Positions 1 through 8,671 of a stretch of DNA of 64,000 bases are shown in pieces. The translations under genes and the position numbers were made by a program. The stretch covers positions 1 to 64,000 of the forward strand of contig CAZVKN010000004.1 in assembly GCA_964627035.1 (NCBI GenBank). Direction: 5' to 3'. Position 1 is the stretch's first letter, and every line of letters begins with the position of its first letter. Under the pieces are notes generated by a model, which ran no database searches, was not told the DNA's origin, and was given only the letters and a program-made list of their open reading frames with translations. The DNA is from CAZVKN01 sp964627035 (lineage in GTDB: Bacteria > Electryoneota > AABM5-125-24 > Hatepunaeales > Hatepunaeaceae).

Positions 1-58
1 AGTCCTTAACTTATTGTACAATTTTGTCCAATACGTTCTGACGTCAAACAATCTGTGA

Positions 59-571
59 TCAATACTTTTCTTCCGGAATACAGTTTGAATAATTCATTTC
101 CAACACTTTTCCTGTATCACGGATGAACCGTAACAGAAACTGATAACCAGTTTGGATATCTTCAATCTTCCAATCACTAAGGTGACCTTTCATGTTCTCA
201 AGGAAGAATGTTTCAACTTCAGTCATCAGTTTCCTTCCTTCATCGGTGATTTTAATTCGGTAGGCTCGTCTATCATCAGGATCAAGGACTCGCTCCACCA
301 ATCCACCTTTCTCCAATGAATCAATGACTTGAGTCATATTTGATTGGCTTTTCATTATATAGTCTTTCAATTCATTGATTTTTGGTTGGTCATTACGTTC
401 GATCAGCATGTGCAGAAGTGCATAGCGTGTGGTATTCAGTCCGAACTGTTTGAAAATTATCTGATCTCCGGCTTTGCTCGACAACTCACCGGCAATGACT
501 GTGTAATGCGAGATCAATCTTATAAGCTGTTCTCTATTGATAGGTTGACCGTCAGTGTGCTCGATAATCAT
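59..571 (-). CDS. MarR-family transcriptional regulator
   Basis: A 170-residue winged-helix DNA-binding regulator, normal length for MarR. The core lies at about residues 35-115: a helix-turn-helix stretch (TRYALLHML ... LKDYIMKSQSNMTQVIDSLEKGGLV) followed by the wing signature DPDDRRAYRIKITDEG. The flanking helices are those that form the dimer in this family. A Shine-Dalgarno-like AGGAAG sits about 4 nt before the ATG. The gene is divergent from the methyltransferase-bsh operon across 241 bp of AT-rich DNA, so it may control itself and that operon; this is inferred from position only. The single Cys is near the C-terminus (NCIPEEKY), so an OhrR-like N-terminal thiol sensor is not evident. 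The ligand is unknown. Confidence 0.9.
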   Translation of the reverse strand: MIIEHTDGQPINREQLIRLISHYTVIAGELSSKAGDQIIFKQFGLNTTRYALLHMLIERNDQPKINELKDYIMKSQSNMTQVIDSLEKGGLVERVLDPDDRRAYRIKITDEGRKLMTEVETFFLENMKGHLSDWKIEDIQTGYQFLLRFIRDTGKVLEMNYSNCIPEEKY

Positions 572-609
572 CTGCCTTCCTGTTGTTACATTATCAAATA
601 TATTGATGT

Positions 610-629
610 TAATTATTACGTAGTTAATA
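610..629. promoter_or_regulatory. possible MarR operator palindrome
   Basis: TAATTATTACGTAGTTAATA is an imperfect inverted repeat (7 of 10 positions pair) centred on ACGT, in the gap between the MarR gene and the divergent methyltransferase gene. MarR proteins usually bind 16-20 bp palindromes in such gaps. The whole gap is AT-rich, so chance symmetry is a real alternative. Confidence 0.25.
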
Positions 630-775
630 TAATTACTGCTAAACTAATTATCAAGTACAAAATGCAAATATTATGCTCGAAAATGGATAATAGTATATTC
701 TTAATATTTGAGCAGAACTGTAATGTCAGAATGTCTTAGAAAATTTATAACCTGCGATTAGAACTGGATGATATC

Positions 776-804
776 TTGACTTTTCGGAAATGATGATGTA
801 TGAT
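776..804 (+). promoter_or_regulatory. sigma70-type promoter of methyltransferase-bsh operon
   Basis: TTGACT (776-781) and TATGAT (799-804) are separated by exactly 17 bp. The -10 box ends 8 nt before the ATG at 813, so the predicted transcript would begin at or within about 2 nt of the start codon. No Shine-Dalgarno sequence precedes that ATG. Together these suggest a leaderless mRNA for the first gene of the operon. Confidence 0.5.
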
Positions 805-812
805 TCAGCCGA

Positions 813-1580
813 ATGATGAGCAGAGAAGAACATACTAAGGAAGAATGGTTCAAAAGCTGGTTTAATGAACTGTATCTTCAGGTTTATCAGCACCGTAATA
901 GTGCTGAAGCCGAGCTATTTATGAATAATCTGCTAATTCAGGACAGGCTGAACTGTGGAGGAAAAGCACTTGATATCGGCTGTGGATCCGGTAGATATGC
1001 ACATCTGATAGCTCAAAAGGGTTTTATCACCTATGGATTAGATCTGTCAATGCTATTGCTGCGAAGAGCTGTGCAGGAAAATCGTGATTCGGATGTCGCC
1101 TTTGTCCAGAGCGACATGCGAGCAATTCCCTTCAACACCCAATTCAATCTAATCGTTTGTCTGTTTACAAGTTTCGGCTACTTTGAAAGTGATTCAGAGC
1201 ATTTGTCAGTCCTAAGAAGTGTAGCTACTCTACTAAGACAAGGTGGGTGCTTTGTGTTGGATGTTCCAAATCCGAAATCGGTTTTGAACAGGGTAAAATC
1301 CGAACCTGCCAGTTTTCGGACATCAGCGAATTTAGAAATTGTAGAAGAAAGAGCGATAGTGAATTGTCCTTTGCGTGTGAATAAGCGTATCACGATAAAA
1401 GAAAACAACAAAACTGACGAATACTATGAATCAGTACGGCTTTTCTCAAAAACTGAAATTTATAAGATGACCACAAGGGCAGGATTAAGAGAGATCACCC
1501 CGATGTGGGGTGGATATGACGGAACACAACTGAATGACGCTTCCGACCGTATGATTTACTTCGGTGAACGAGATGATTGA
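813..1580 (+). CDS. class I SAM methyltransferase, candidate N-methyl-bacillithiol synthase
   Basis: A 255-residue Rossmann-fold methyltransferase. Motif I is ALDIGCGSGRYA (about residues 51-62), followed by an acidic-loop region GLDLS, motif DVAFVQSDMRAIPF and motif IV FNLIVCLFTSFGYF. Its last codons overlap the start of bshC (8 or 17 nt depending on the bshC start), so the two are translationally coupled. Chlorobi make N-methyl-bacillithiol through a SAM methyltransferase called NmbA. The position here, first gene of a bsh operon, makes the same role a reasonable inference, but sequence identity to NmbA was not checked. ATG codons at 813 and 816 are both possible starts. A general small-molecule methyltransferase is the alternative. 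Confidence 0.85.
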   Translation: MMSREEHTKEEWFKSWFNELYLQVYQHRNSAEAELFMNNLLIQDRLNCGGKALDIGCGSGRYAHLIAQKGFITYGLDLSMLLLRRAVQENRDSDVAFVQSDMRAIPFNTQFNLIVCLFTSFGYFESDSEHLSVLRSVATLLRQGGCFVLDVPNPKSVLNRVKSEPASFRTSANLEIVEERAIVNCPLRVNKRITIKENNKTDEYYESVRLFSKTEIYKMTTRAGLREITPMWGGYDGTQLNDASDRMIYFGERDD

Positions 1581-3204
1581 GACGATTGAGTGGGAAGCAC
1601 TTCCGTCAATTCCATGGATCACAAGCGGATTTATTTCACGGAGTGATAATTTCGTGTCCTTGCTTGGCGGAGATTATCGTTCGGAAATAGATCGTGCGCG
1701 GGTAAAAAAACAGAGATTGGCTGCCGCAACAAAGCCAGGATTAGGTTCGGCTATCCGTGAAGGGTACAATAGCCTCACCATCCCTCCGAAAGTTGAACAG
1801 AATCTAACTGCTCTCGACAGGTCGGATACACTAACTATTGTTACTGGACAACAGGTCGGAATATTCGGGGGTCCACTTTATACATTCTACAAGGCTTTCA
1901 CCACGATTTTACTTGCGGAATCTTTGCAGAAGGAATCATCAGGAGCGGTGGTTCCGGTATTCTGGATGGAAACCGGTGACGCAGATTTCACAGAAGTCAA
2001 TCAAGTTCGCTTTCCGGCGGATAACGGTGAACTTCGCGAAACTGTTTATGCTCCGAACGATTTAGTAGCCGGAAAACCGGTCAGCTACCATCTGCTGACC
2101 GATGATATCAACCAAGTTCGCTCGCAGGTTGTGAGCTGGATCAAGAAACTTCCTCACAGTCGTCAGTTTATCCGCCTAATTGAGTCTGCTTATCAGAGCG
2201 GCAGACCGATGGCGGATGCATTTCGTGAACTAATGACCGGCATGTTCGGTGATCGGGGGTTGGTGTTGCTTGATCCGATGGATCAGGCAATAAGTGGTAG
2301 AACCTGTCAGTTTTGGGAAAGTTGTTTGAGTCATCCTGAACAACTGAATCATCCCTTTGAAGTTGGTGCAGATCGTGTGTTGGCGAGAAGATTGCCGCTT
2401 CAATCCAAGCTGCGTGAAGACACCTTGCCAATATTCTTTATTGATAACGATGGATTCCGCAACCGGATATTCAAAAAAGAAAACGGTTGGAGTGTCGGGC
2501 AAAATGGAACCACCGAAAGTCCGGGTGAACTGCATAGATTAGGGGTGGAATTCCCTTCAAAACTAAGCCCCAGCGTACTTCTGCGACCTCTATTGCAGGA
2601 TTGGCTTCTTCCTACCTGGATTTATGTCGGTGGTCCCTCCGAGATCGCCTACCATGCTCAGATTGGGGATGCTTACGAGTATCTAAATATCCCACGACCG
2701 TTGATAGCGCCACGAATCAGTTTGACGTTCGTTGATCGTGCGAGCCGCAGAAGTCTTCACAGGCATAACTGGAGTGTCCTCAATGTTTTTGGTGGACGAC
2801 AGTTATTGCTGCGGGAAGGAGGGAAAACCGATAAAATCATCGAACTGTTTGACAGTGGATTAGCTCATCTAAACGGATGGCAGAGCCGGATAAGGAGAGT
2901 CGTAAGCGATGCAGGTGTAACTATTGATGAAGAGCTGGAAAGAGCAGGGCGGAAGATGTCGTTTCAGTGGGATAAGCTTAGACAGACAACTCTGCGAAAA
3001 ATAGAACAGAAGGATAAAGTTCGCCTGAATCATGCCGATAGGCTGTTAAATCGGCTGATGCCAAACTCTATTTTACAGGAAAGGCATGACAATGCACTAT
3101 ATTATCTGTCTCTGTACGGTCCGCAATTGACTGGAATGATTGCAAAAGTTGCCGATCCGTTTAAGCCGCAGCACAAAGCTGTTGATTTAGAGGTTGAACC
3201 ATGA
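1573..3204 (+). CDS. bshC: bacillithiol biosynthesis cysteine-adding enzyme BshC
   Basis: BshC adds cysteine to glucosaminyl-malate in the last step of bacillithiol synthesis in the cytoplasm. About 543 residues, the usual family length. Family hallmarks visible: VTGQQVGIFGGPLYTFYKAFTTI (about residues 93-115), PVFWMETGDADFTEVN, SPSVLLRPLLQDWLLPTWIYVGGPSEIAYHAQ near residue 350, and a C-terminal coiled-coil stretch ending in HDNALYYLSLYGPQLTG. I prefer the ATG at 1573, which has GGTGA five bases upstream, over the GTG at 1564; both overlap the methyltransferase stop. The stop overlaps the bshB start by 4 nt (ATGA). The order C-B-A with tight coupling argues for one transcript. Confidence 0.95.
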   Translation: MIETIEWEALPSIPWITSGFISRSDNFVSLLGGDYRSEIDRARVKKQRLAAATKPGLGSAIREGYNSLTIPPKVEQNLTALDRSDTLTIVTGQQVGIFGGPLYTFYKAFTTILLAESLQKESSGAVVPVFWMETGDADFTEVNQVRFPADNGELRETVYAPNDLVAGKPVSYHLLTDDINQVRSQVVSWIKKLPHSRQFIRLIESAYQSGRPMADAFRELMTGMFGDRGLVLLDPMDQAISGRTCQFWESCLSHPEQLNHPFEVGADRVLARRLPLQSKLREDTLPIFFIDNDGFRNRIFKKENGWSVGQNGTTESPGELHRLGVEFPSKLSPSVLLRPLLQDWLLPTWIYVGGPSEIAYHAQIGDAYEYLNIPRPLIAPRISLTFVDRASRRSLHRHNWSVLNVFGGRQLLLREGGKTDKIIELFDSGLAHLNGWQSRIRRVVSDAGVTIDEELERAGRKMSFQWDKLRQTTLRKIEQKDKVRLNHADRLLNRLMPNSILQERHDNALYYLSLYGPQLTGMIAKVADPFKPQHKAVDLEVEP

Positions 3205-3941
3205 CTTATGACATACTTGCAATCGGTCCACACCCTGACGATGTTGAGTTGTCATGCGGGGGAACATTGATAACCCTGGCAGATCAGGGATATCGGGTTG
3301 GAATCGTAGATTTGACCGATGCACGACTATCCACAAGAGGCAATGTGGATCAGCGTCGCCAGGAAGCGGATAATGCGGCTGAAATAATGGGGATTGGCAA
3401 AAGATTCCGTCTGGGAATGAGCGAAGGATTATTAAAGTCAAATACAAAAAACATCTTGCCGATAGTAAAAATCATAAGAGAGGCACGTCCACAGGTCGTA
3501 CTGGCACCTTATTGGGATGACCGACATCCCGATCATGTTGACTCGTCGAAATTGATTCAGGCAGCATGTTTCTGGTCTGGTATCGCTAAGTATGGGCAGA
3601 GTGAATCGGATGGCGAATTACTGCCACCACACCGTCCGCACAGGATTATTTACTACTTTTTGCATTGGGAAGGTCCTGCTTCTTTTGTCGTTGATATTTC
3701 TGCATCCTTTGATAGGAAGCTTAAAGCGATCCGAGCATATCAGTCTCAATTCTTTGCCCGTCCGAGTGAGGATCCCGTGACATTTATCAGCAGACCTGAG
3801 TTTCTGGAAAAGGTCATAAATAGAGCCCGCTATAACGGTTCGCTGATCGGTGTAGAGTATGGCGAGCCTTTCCATAGCAGAGAGATGAATCGGATTGACG
3901 ATGTGGTTTTATGGGCAGATTCTCAGGGTGTGGTAGGTTGA
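3201..3941 (+). CDS. bshB1: bacillithiol biosynthesis deacetylase BshB1
   Basis: A 246-residue zinc-dependent LmbE/PIG-L-type deacetylase that removes the acetyl group from GlcNAc-malate to give GlcN-malate, the middle step of bacillithiol synthesis. The zinc and catalytic motif HPDDVELSCGG is at residues 11-21. The downstream motif YWDDRHPDHVDSSKL carries the further His ligand. The C-terminal RYNGSLIGVEYGEPFHSRE is typical of the BshB1 subfamily, which separates it from other LmbE proteins. It overlaps bshC by ATGA and is followed 16 nt later by bshA. Confidence 0.95.
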   Translation: MTYDILAIGPHPDDVELSCGGTLITLADQGYRVGIVDLTDARLSTRGNVDQRRQEADNAAEIMGIGKRFRLGMSEGLLKSNTKNILPIVKIIREARPQVVLAPYWDDRHPDHVDSSKLIQAACFWSGIAKYGQSESDGELLPPHRPHRIIYYFLHWEGPASFVVDISASFDRKLKAIRAYQSQFFARPSEDPVTFISRPEFLEKVINRARYNGSLIGVEYGEPFHSREMNRIDDVVLWADSQGVVG

Positions 3942-3957
3942 GAATGGAGCCGACCTT

Positions 3958-5091
3958 ATGAAAATAGGAATATCATGCTGGCCCACATTCGGTGGCAGCG
4001 GTGTTGTTGCCTCGGAACTCGGCATGGGACTTGCCGAACGGGGACATGAGGTGCATTTCATTTCTTATGCAGTCCCGGGTAGATTGGACAAGTTTCGCTC
4101 AGGAATATATTATCATAAAGTGTCAGTGCCGGATTACCCTCTGTTTGAGTATGCGCCGTATTCTTTGGCGCTGGCTTCAAAGATGGCGGAAGTGGCAATC
4201 GGTGAAAACCTACACCTGATACATGCTCATTACGCGATCCCTCATGCAGTCAGTGCTCTCTTAGCACGTGACATGGTCGGAAACGGCAGTTTGAAAGTGA
4301 TCACGACACTACATGGGACAGACATTACACTCGTTGGTAGAGACCCGTCCTTCCTGCGAATGACAAAACATGCAATCGAGCGGTCCGATGCAGTGAGTGC
4401 CGTTTCAAACTTCCTGAAAAATGAGATCTGTCGTACTTTTACGTGCAGTAAAGACGTGGAGATGATCTACAACTTCATTGACCCTCGTTCCTGCACAAAC
4501 ATTGACTCTGAACGTTTACATGAAGCATTCTCGCCAAACGGCGAGAAACTGCTGGTGCATGTATCAAACTACAGATCTGTGAAGCGAGTTCGTGATGTCC
4601 TTGAGGTGTTCTTACAAGTGCGAGAACGGATGCCTGCCAAATTGATACTGCTCGGAGCCGGACCTGAGTTGTCGAAGGTTGAAAAGATTGCTGTAGAACG
4701 AAAAGCGGGCAATGATCTCATCCTGCTTGGCAATCAGGAGAGAGTTGAAGAAGTGATCGCCGCATCAGATTTAATGTTGCTACTTAGCGAAACTGAAAGC
4801 TTTGGCTTAGCCGCACTTGAGGCAATGGCATGTCAGGTTCCGTGTATTACGACAGATGTCGGTGGTCTTCCTGAAGTAATTGAGCATGGCGTGTCGGGTT
4901 ATCTCGTGTCATTGGGAGATGTTGAAGCCGCAACTGAATATGCTGTTGAGCTGCTGCTTGATGATGAAAAGAGAGTTGAGATGGGTAGAGTAGGTCGAGA
5001 GAGAGCATTTAATAAATTTGGGTTTGAACAAGCACTGGACGCTTACGAATCGCTGTATCGTTCAGCAACCGGGAACGTTAACAATTACTAA
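3958..5091 (+). CDS. bshA: N-acetyl-glucosaminyl L-malate synthase BshA
   Basis: GT4-family glycosyltransferase (377 residues) that joins UDP-GlcNAc to L-malate, the first committed step of bacillithiol synthesis. The N-terminus MKIGISCWPTFGGSGVVA is the BshA signature for the malate and sugar pocket. HAHYAIPHAVSALLA, VTTLHGTDITLVG and, in the second Rossmann domain, LLLSETESFGLAALEAMACQ with the EX7E pattern are all present. It is the third bsh gene in the run. An alternative reading as another GT4 enzyme is unlikely given the N-terminal motif and the two bsh neighbours. Confidence 0.95.
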   Translation: MKIGISCWPTFGGSGVVASELGMGLAERGHEVHFISYAVPGRLDKFRSGIYYHKVSVPDYPLFEYAPYSLALASKMAEVAIGENLHLIHAHYAIPHAVSALLARDMVGNGSLKVITTLHGTDITLVGRDPSFLRMTKHAIERSDAVSAVSNFLKNEICRTFTCSKDVEMIYNFIDPRSCTNIDSERLHEAFSPNGEKLLVHVSNYRSVKRVRDVLEVFLQVRERMPAKLILLGAGPELSKVEKIAVERKAGNDLILLGNQERVEEVIAASDLMLLLSETESFGLAALEAMACQVPCITTDVGGLPEVIEHGVSGYLVSLGDVEAATEYAVELLLDDEKRVEMGRVGRERAFNKFGFEQALDAYESLYRSATGNVNNY

Positions 5092-5104
5092 ACGGAGATT
5101 CACA

Positions 5105-6460
5105 ATGAATCCACATATTTTTCGCGAATATGACATTCGTGGAATTGTCGGGGACGACCTTAACGAGGAAGTGGTCGTTCAACTTGGCAAAGGAATCGGA
5201 ACCTATCTGCTTCAAAACGGTGCGAAGCGCGTGTCTGTCGGTCGTGACGGTCGTCTCAGTTCACCTGATATGCGTGATTACCTGTTCGAGGGTCTAACTT
5301 CGGTTGGTATGGACGGCGTTGATCTCGGTGTTATTCCTACACCGGTGTCTTACTACTCAAGCCATGTCATAGATGTAGTTGCGACTGTTATGATCACCGG
5401 AAGCCACAACCCGCCCGATTACAACGGATTTAAGATCACGTTGAAAAATAGAGCGATATTTGGACAGGATATCCAGGAGATATTGAAGATTATCCAGTCA
5501 GAGGAGTTTAACGCAGGCAGCGGACTGGTTGAGGAGTACGATATACTACCTGAATACATTGATGACCTCGCGGGTAGGCTCAGTTTAGCGCGTCCTGTTT
5601 CTCTCGCTGTGGATTGCGGCAACGGAGTTGGAACACTCACCGCAGGACCTGTACTCGAAAAGCTCGGCTGTCGCCCGAAGATGATGTTCGACGAAGTAGA
5701 TGGCACGTTTCCGAACCATCATCCTGATCCAACTGTGGAAAAGAACCTTGAGGATCTGAAGAAGGTTGTCAGGGAGAAGCATCTGGAATGCGGAATTGCT
5801 TATGACGGCGACGGTGACAGAATAGGAGTGGTTGATGAGAACGGCAACGTTCTGTGGGGTGATCAAATCCTTGCAATTCTTGCCAGGGATCTTCTGAAAG
5901 ACGTACCAGATGCGACGATCATCGGTGAGGTAAAGTGCTCACAACTTCTGTTTGATGACATTAAGAAGCACGGCGGAAATCCGATCATGTGGAAAGTAGG
6001 TCATTCACTTCTGAAGAAGAAGATGCAGGAAACCGGTGCTCAGTTAGCCGGTGAGATGAGTGGACATATTTTCTTTCATCACCGCTACTACGGATTTGAC
6101 GATGCAACCTACGTTACCGGACGCTTCCTCGAAATCGTAGCCAAGAGCGACAAACCTGTCAGTAGGCTGCTGGAAGATTGGCAAACTCAGTACAACACAC
6201 CTGAAATCCGCAGTGACTGCCCGGATGAGATTAAGTTCGAGGTTGTTGAGAAGGTGAGGGATCAGTTTCGCGACAAGTATGAAGTCATTGATGTTGACGG
6301 CATGCGGGTCATTATGGACGGTGGCTGGGGTCTGCTAAGGTCATCGAACACACAACCTGTTGTGGTGATGAGGTTTGAGGCTGATTCTCCGGAAAGATTG
6401 AAAGAAATTCAGGACGAAGTGCAAATTGTTCTGAATCAGGTTATTAAATCAATCAGTTAG
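5105..6460 (+). CDS. phosphomannomutase/phosphoglucomutase
   Basis: Alpha-D-phosphohexomutase of about 451 residues, interconverting hexose 1- and 6-phosphates for nucleotide-sugar supply. Phosphoserine loop TGSHNPPDYNGFK, metal-binding loop DGDGDRIGVVDENG, sugar-binding GEMSGHIFF and phosphate-binding RSSNTQPVVVMRFEA are all visible in the expected order. The start ATG at 5105 gives the family-typical MNPHIFREYDIRG and has GGAG seven bases upstream; a reading frame extending further upstream overlaps bshA and is not needed. It lies 13 nt after bshA. It may feed sugar nucleotides generally rather than bacillithiol specifically. PMM versus PGM preference cannot be read from the sequence. Confidence 0.93.
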   Translation: MNPHIFREYDIRGIVGDDLNEEVVVQLGKGIGTYLLQNGAKRVSVGRDGRLSSPDMRDYLFEGLTSVGMDGVDLGVIPTPVSYYSSHVIDVVATVMITGSHNPPDYNGFKITLKNRAIFGQDIQEILKIIQSEEFNAGSGLVEEYDILPEYIDDLAGRLSLARPVSLAVDCGNGVGTLTAGPVLEKLGCRPKMMFDEVDGTFPNHHPDPTVEKNLEDLKKVVREKHLECGIAYDGDGDRIGVVDENGNVLWGDQILAILARDLLKDVPDATIIGEVKCSQLLFDDIKKHGGNPIMWKVGHSLLKKKMQETGAQLAGEMSGHIFFHHRYYGFDDATYVTGRFLEIVAKSDKPVSRLLEDWQTQYNTPEIRSDCPDEIKFEVVEKVRDQFRDKYEVIDVDGMRVIMDGGWGLLRSSNTQPVVVMRFEADSPERLKEIQDEVQIVLNQVIKSIS

Positions 6461-6576
6461 GACAGTGAAGGTAAGTTTTAGGTACGAATCTTGCGTAATT
6501 GTAATATGTGAGTTTTATCACCACTAACATAAACAGTTAACTCTTTAATAATGAAAATTATATTAAGGACTCAACT

Positions 6577-6804
6577 ATGAATGAAGAAAAGATTCTATGC
6601 AAACATTGCTCGAAAGAGATTAAATCGGGCGAGAACAGATATTTCAGTCGTCAGGCGGGAATGAAGGGACATTACCATTGGCAATGCTTCATCTCAACTT
6701 GTCGTCAGGCAAATCAAACAGGCGCACAAAAAATCGAATCAATATCGGTTGGAAACGACCCTGTTGAAACCGGTAATACAAACTATGATTTAACAAGGCG
6801 TTAA
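6577..6804 (+). CDS. zinc-ribbon-like microprotein, unknown function
   Basis: 75 residues with an AAGGA ribosome site nine bases or so before the ATG. The N-terminal half holds a probable zinc site: CKHCSKEI (residues 8-11 spacing CxxC) and HYHWQCF (HxHxxC), resembling a half LIM or PARP-finger arrangement. The C-terminal 25 residues are polar and probably disordered. It sits 22 nt upstream of the reconstructed hpnC start, so it may share its transcript. I do not recognise the family. It could be a nucleic-acid- or protein-binding finger. Confidence 0.65.
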   Translation: MNEEKILCKHCSKEIKSGENRYFSRQAGMKGHYHWQCFISTCRQANQTGAQKIESISVGNDPVETGNTNYDLTRR

Positions 6805-6826
6805 TAAATTCAAGGAGTGAGAAAGG

Positions 6827-7696
6827 TTAGATAATAAAATCGGCAATAATGGCGAAACCGACAACAGAAGGTTAGCACAGACTCACTACGAGAATTTCTC
6901 AATCGCTTCCTTCTTCATTCCGAAGAGTAAACGGCAGGATCTCTACAATATCTATGCATTTTGCAGGATAGCGGATGATTTTGCCGATGAGACTGTGGAA
7001 GGTGATGCACTTGGAATGTTGGATCAATGGGAATCCTATCTTGAATCTGCAGCCACCGGTGATGAGGATGTCCCAAGCCTGTTCAAGGCACTGAGTGGCA
7101 CAATCCGCAACAATCAATTGAGTCTGGAACCGTTTATGGATCTGTTGAAGGCTTTCAGGCTTGATCTGACTAAGAAGCGGTGGCAGGACTGGGATGATCT
7201 GAGAGATTACACCAGGCTCTCGGCAGATCCGGTGGGAAGGATCGTCTTGGAGTTATTTGGACATTGTGATGACAAGCTGTTCACCCTATCAGATAATATC
7301 TGCACCGCACTGCAGCTTGCGAATCATTGGCAGGATGTTTGGGAGGACTGGGGGCGGGGGAGATGTTACATTCCGCAGAGTGATTTGGAGCGGTTTAGGG
7401 TCAGTGAGAATGAAATCGGAAATAGAGACGCAACACAGAATTTCAGGCGACTGATGACATTTGAGGTTAAAAGAGCACGAGACCTGTTTGATGCGGGAAA
7501 GAAACTGATTCAGCTCGTAGGGAAACCGCTGAATTCGCAACTGTTGCTATACTGGCACGGAGGCATGGCAGCCCTCGACTCAATTGAAAGTATCAACTAT
7601 GATGTCCTCAACCATACCGCCCGGGTGGGCAATTGGGCGAGGATCAAAATCGCTACACAAGTATTACTGTACAGGCTGATTAACCAAATTATATGA
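6827..7696 (+). CDS. hpnC: squalene synthase-like HpnC, non-canonical start
   Basis: HpnC converts presqualene diphosphate to hydroxysqualene. The conserved N-terminus (AQTHYENFSIASFFIPK, then YAFCRIADDFADE with the first Asp-rich motif) is encoded upstream of the first in-frame GTG (6995), so that GTG cannot be the real start. The second motif, ANHWQDVWEDWGRGRCYIPQ, is intact. The open frame begins after a TGA at 6818-6820 and contains no ATG, GTG or TTG before the conserved region. AAGGAG at 6812-6817 points to the TTA at 6827, which would give a 289-residue protein of normal length. A G-to-A change in an original TTG, or an assembly error, would explain this. The stop overlaps hpnD by ATGA. 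Confidence 0.85.
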   Translation, partial: LDNKIGNNGETDNRRLAQTHYENFSIASFFIPKSKRQDLYNIYAFCRIADDFADETVEGDALGMLDQWESYLESAATGDEDVPSLFKALSGTIRNNQLSLEPFMDLLKAFRLDLTKKRWQDWDDLRDYTRLSADPVGRIVLELFGHCDDKLFTLSDNICTALQLANHWQDVWEDWGRGRCYIPQSDLERFRVSENEIGNRDATQNFRRLMTFEVKRARDLFDAGKKLIQLVGKPLNSQLLLYWHGGMAALDSIESINYDVLNHTARVGNWARIKIATQVLLYRLINQII

Positions 7697-8595
7697 CTGC
7701 CTCAGACAATTCACTGCGTCCCTTATCGGATGCCACCGAGGATGAACTCAAACAGGCCTGGGACAGTTGTGCTCGCATAGCACATGAAAACGCCGGTAAT
7801 TTTTACTATGCGTTTATTTTCCTCCCGCAGCAAAAAAGGCAGGGAATTGAGGCACTGTACGCTTTTTGTCGTGCAGGTGATGATCTGGCTGATGATGACA
7901 TTGAGCTGAATGAGAAGGATGGTGGAACTGAACAGATTGATATATTTGCCGACCTTAAGAGAAAACTCGATCTTTGCTATGACGGATTCTATTCAGATGA
8001 CCGAACGTTAGCGCTCTGCAATGCTATTGAGAGGTTTAAGCTGAAGAAGGATCATTTTACCGACCTGCTCAAAGGATTGGAATCTGATCTTCATGTAAAC
8101 AGGTACAAGAGTTTTGAAGAACTGGAGTTGTATTGTTACCGGGTAGCCTCCACAGTAGGGCTCTTGTGCCTGAATGTCTTTGAATGCGACTCGGATGAGT
8201 CCCGAAGATTTGCGGAGTATCTTGGCATCGGAATGCAGATAACAAATATCCTGCGAGATCTTCGAGAAGATCTGGATCGAGACAGAATCTATCTACCGCA
8301 GGATGATCTAACTGAATTCGGATTTGATGATGACGATTTGTTCAATGAGGAAAAAACGAGCAAGTTGAAGGATTTGGTCAGGTTTGAAGCCAAGCGGGCA
8401 CAGCAGTTTTTTGACAAGGCTGACAATGAACTTGATGATAACAATAGATCGCCATTGGTAGTGGCACGGATAATGAAGGCAATCTATCAAAGGATCCTGG
8501 AGCGCATATTGGAACTAAACAGCTTTACAAAGCGTGTTGAGCTATCGCGCTGGGACAAACTTAAGATAGCGCATCAGATTTTCAAAGAAAGATAG
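7693..8595 (+). CDS. hpnD: presqualene diphosphate synthase HpnD
   Basis: 300-residue trans-isoprenyl diphosphate synthase of the squalene/phytoene synthase fold, condensing two farnesyl diphosphates to presqualene diphosphate. The first aspartate-rich motif is in YAFCRAGDDLADDD (about residue 60) and the second in TNILRDLREDLDRDRIYLP (about residues 186-204). Translationally coupled to hpnC by ATGA overlap. The pair normally works with the flavoprotein HpnE to give squalene for hopanoids. HpnE and squalene-hopene cyclase are not in this window, so the end product is not known. A phytoene synthase role is less likely because of the HpnC partner. Confidence 0.9.
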   Translation: MTASDNSLRPLSDATEDELKQAWDSCARIAHENAGNFYYAFIFLPQQKRQGIEALYAFCRAGDDLADDDIELNEKDGGTEQIDIFADLKRKLDLCYDGFYSDDRTLALCNAIERFKLKKDHFTDLLKGLESDLHVNRYKSFEELELYCYRVASTVGLLCLNVFECDSDESRRFAEYLGIGMQITNILRDLREDLDRDRIYLPQDDLTEFGFDDDDLFNEEKTSKLKDLVRFEAKRAQQFFDKADNELDDNNRSPLVVARIMKAIYQRILERILELNSFTKRVELSRWDKLKIAHQIFKER

Positions 8596-8671
8596 ACGGG
8601 GTGGCGCTTTGATAAAAACAATTAATACCCTTCTATTTCTTTCCCATATTCAAACACTTCTTAGACCATAA

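Noticed and set aside
344..739. 131-codon open frame overlapping the MarR gene and its upstream gap
   Set aside because: Mostly opposite the MarR gene, no ribosome site, low-complexity hydrophobic translation.
6995..7696. hpnC starting at the GTG at 6995
   Set aside because: This would remove the conserved HYENF region and the first Asp-rich motif, both encoded just upstream in the same frame.
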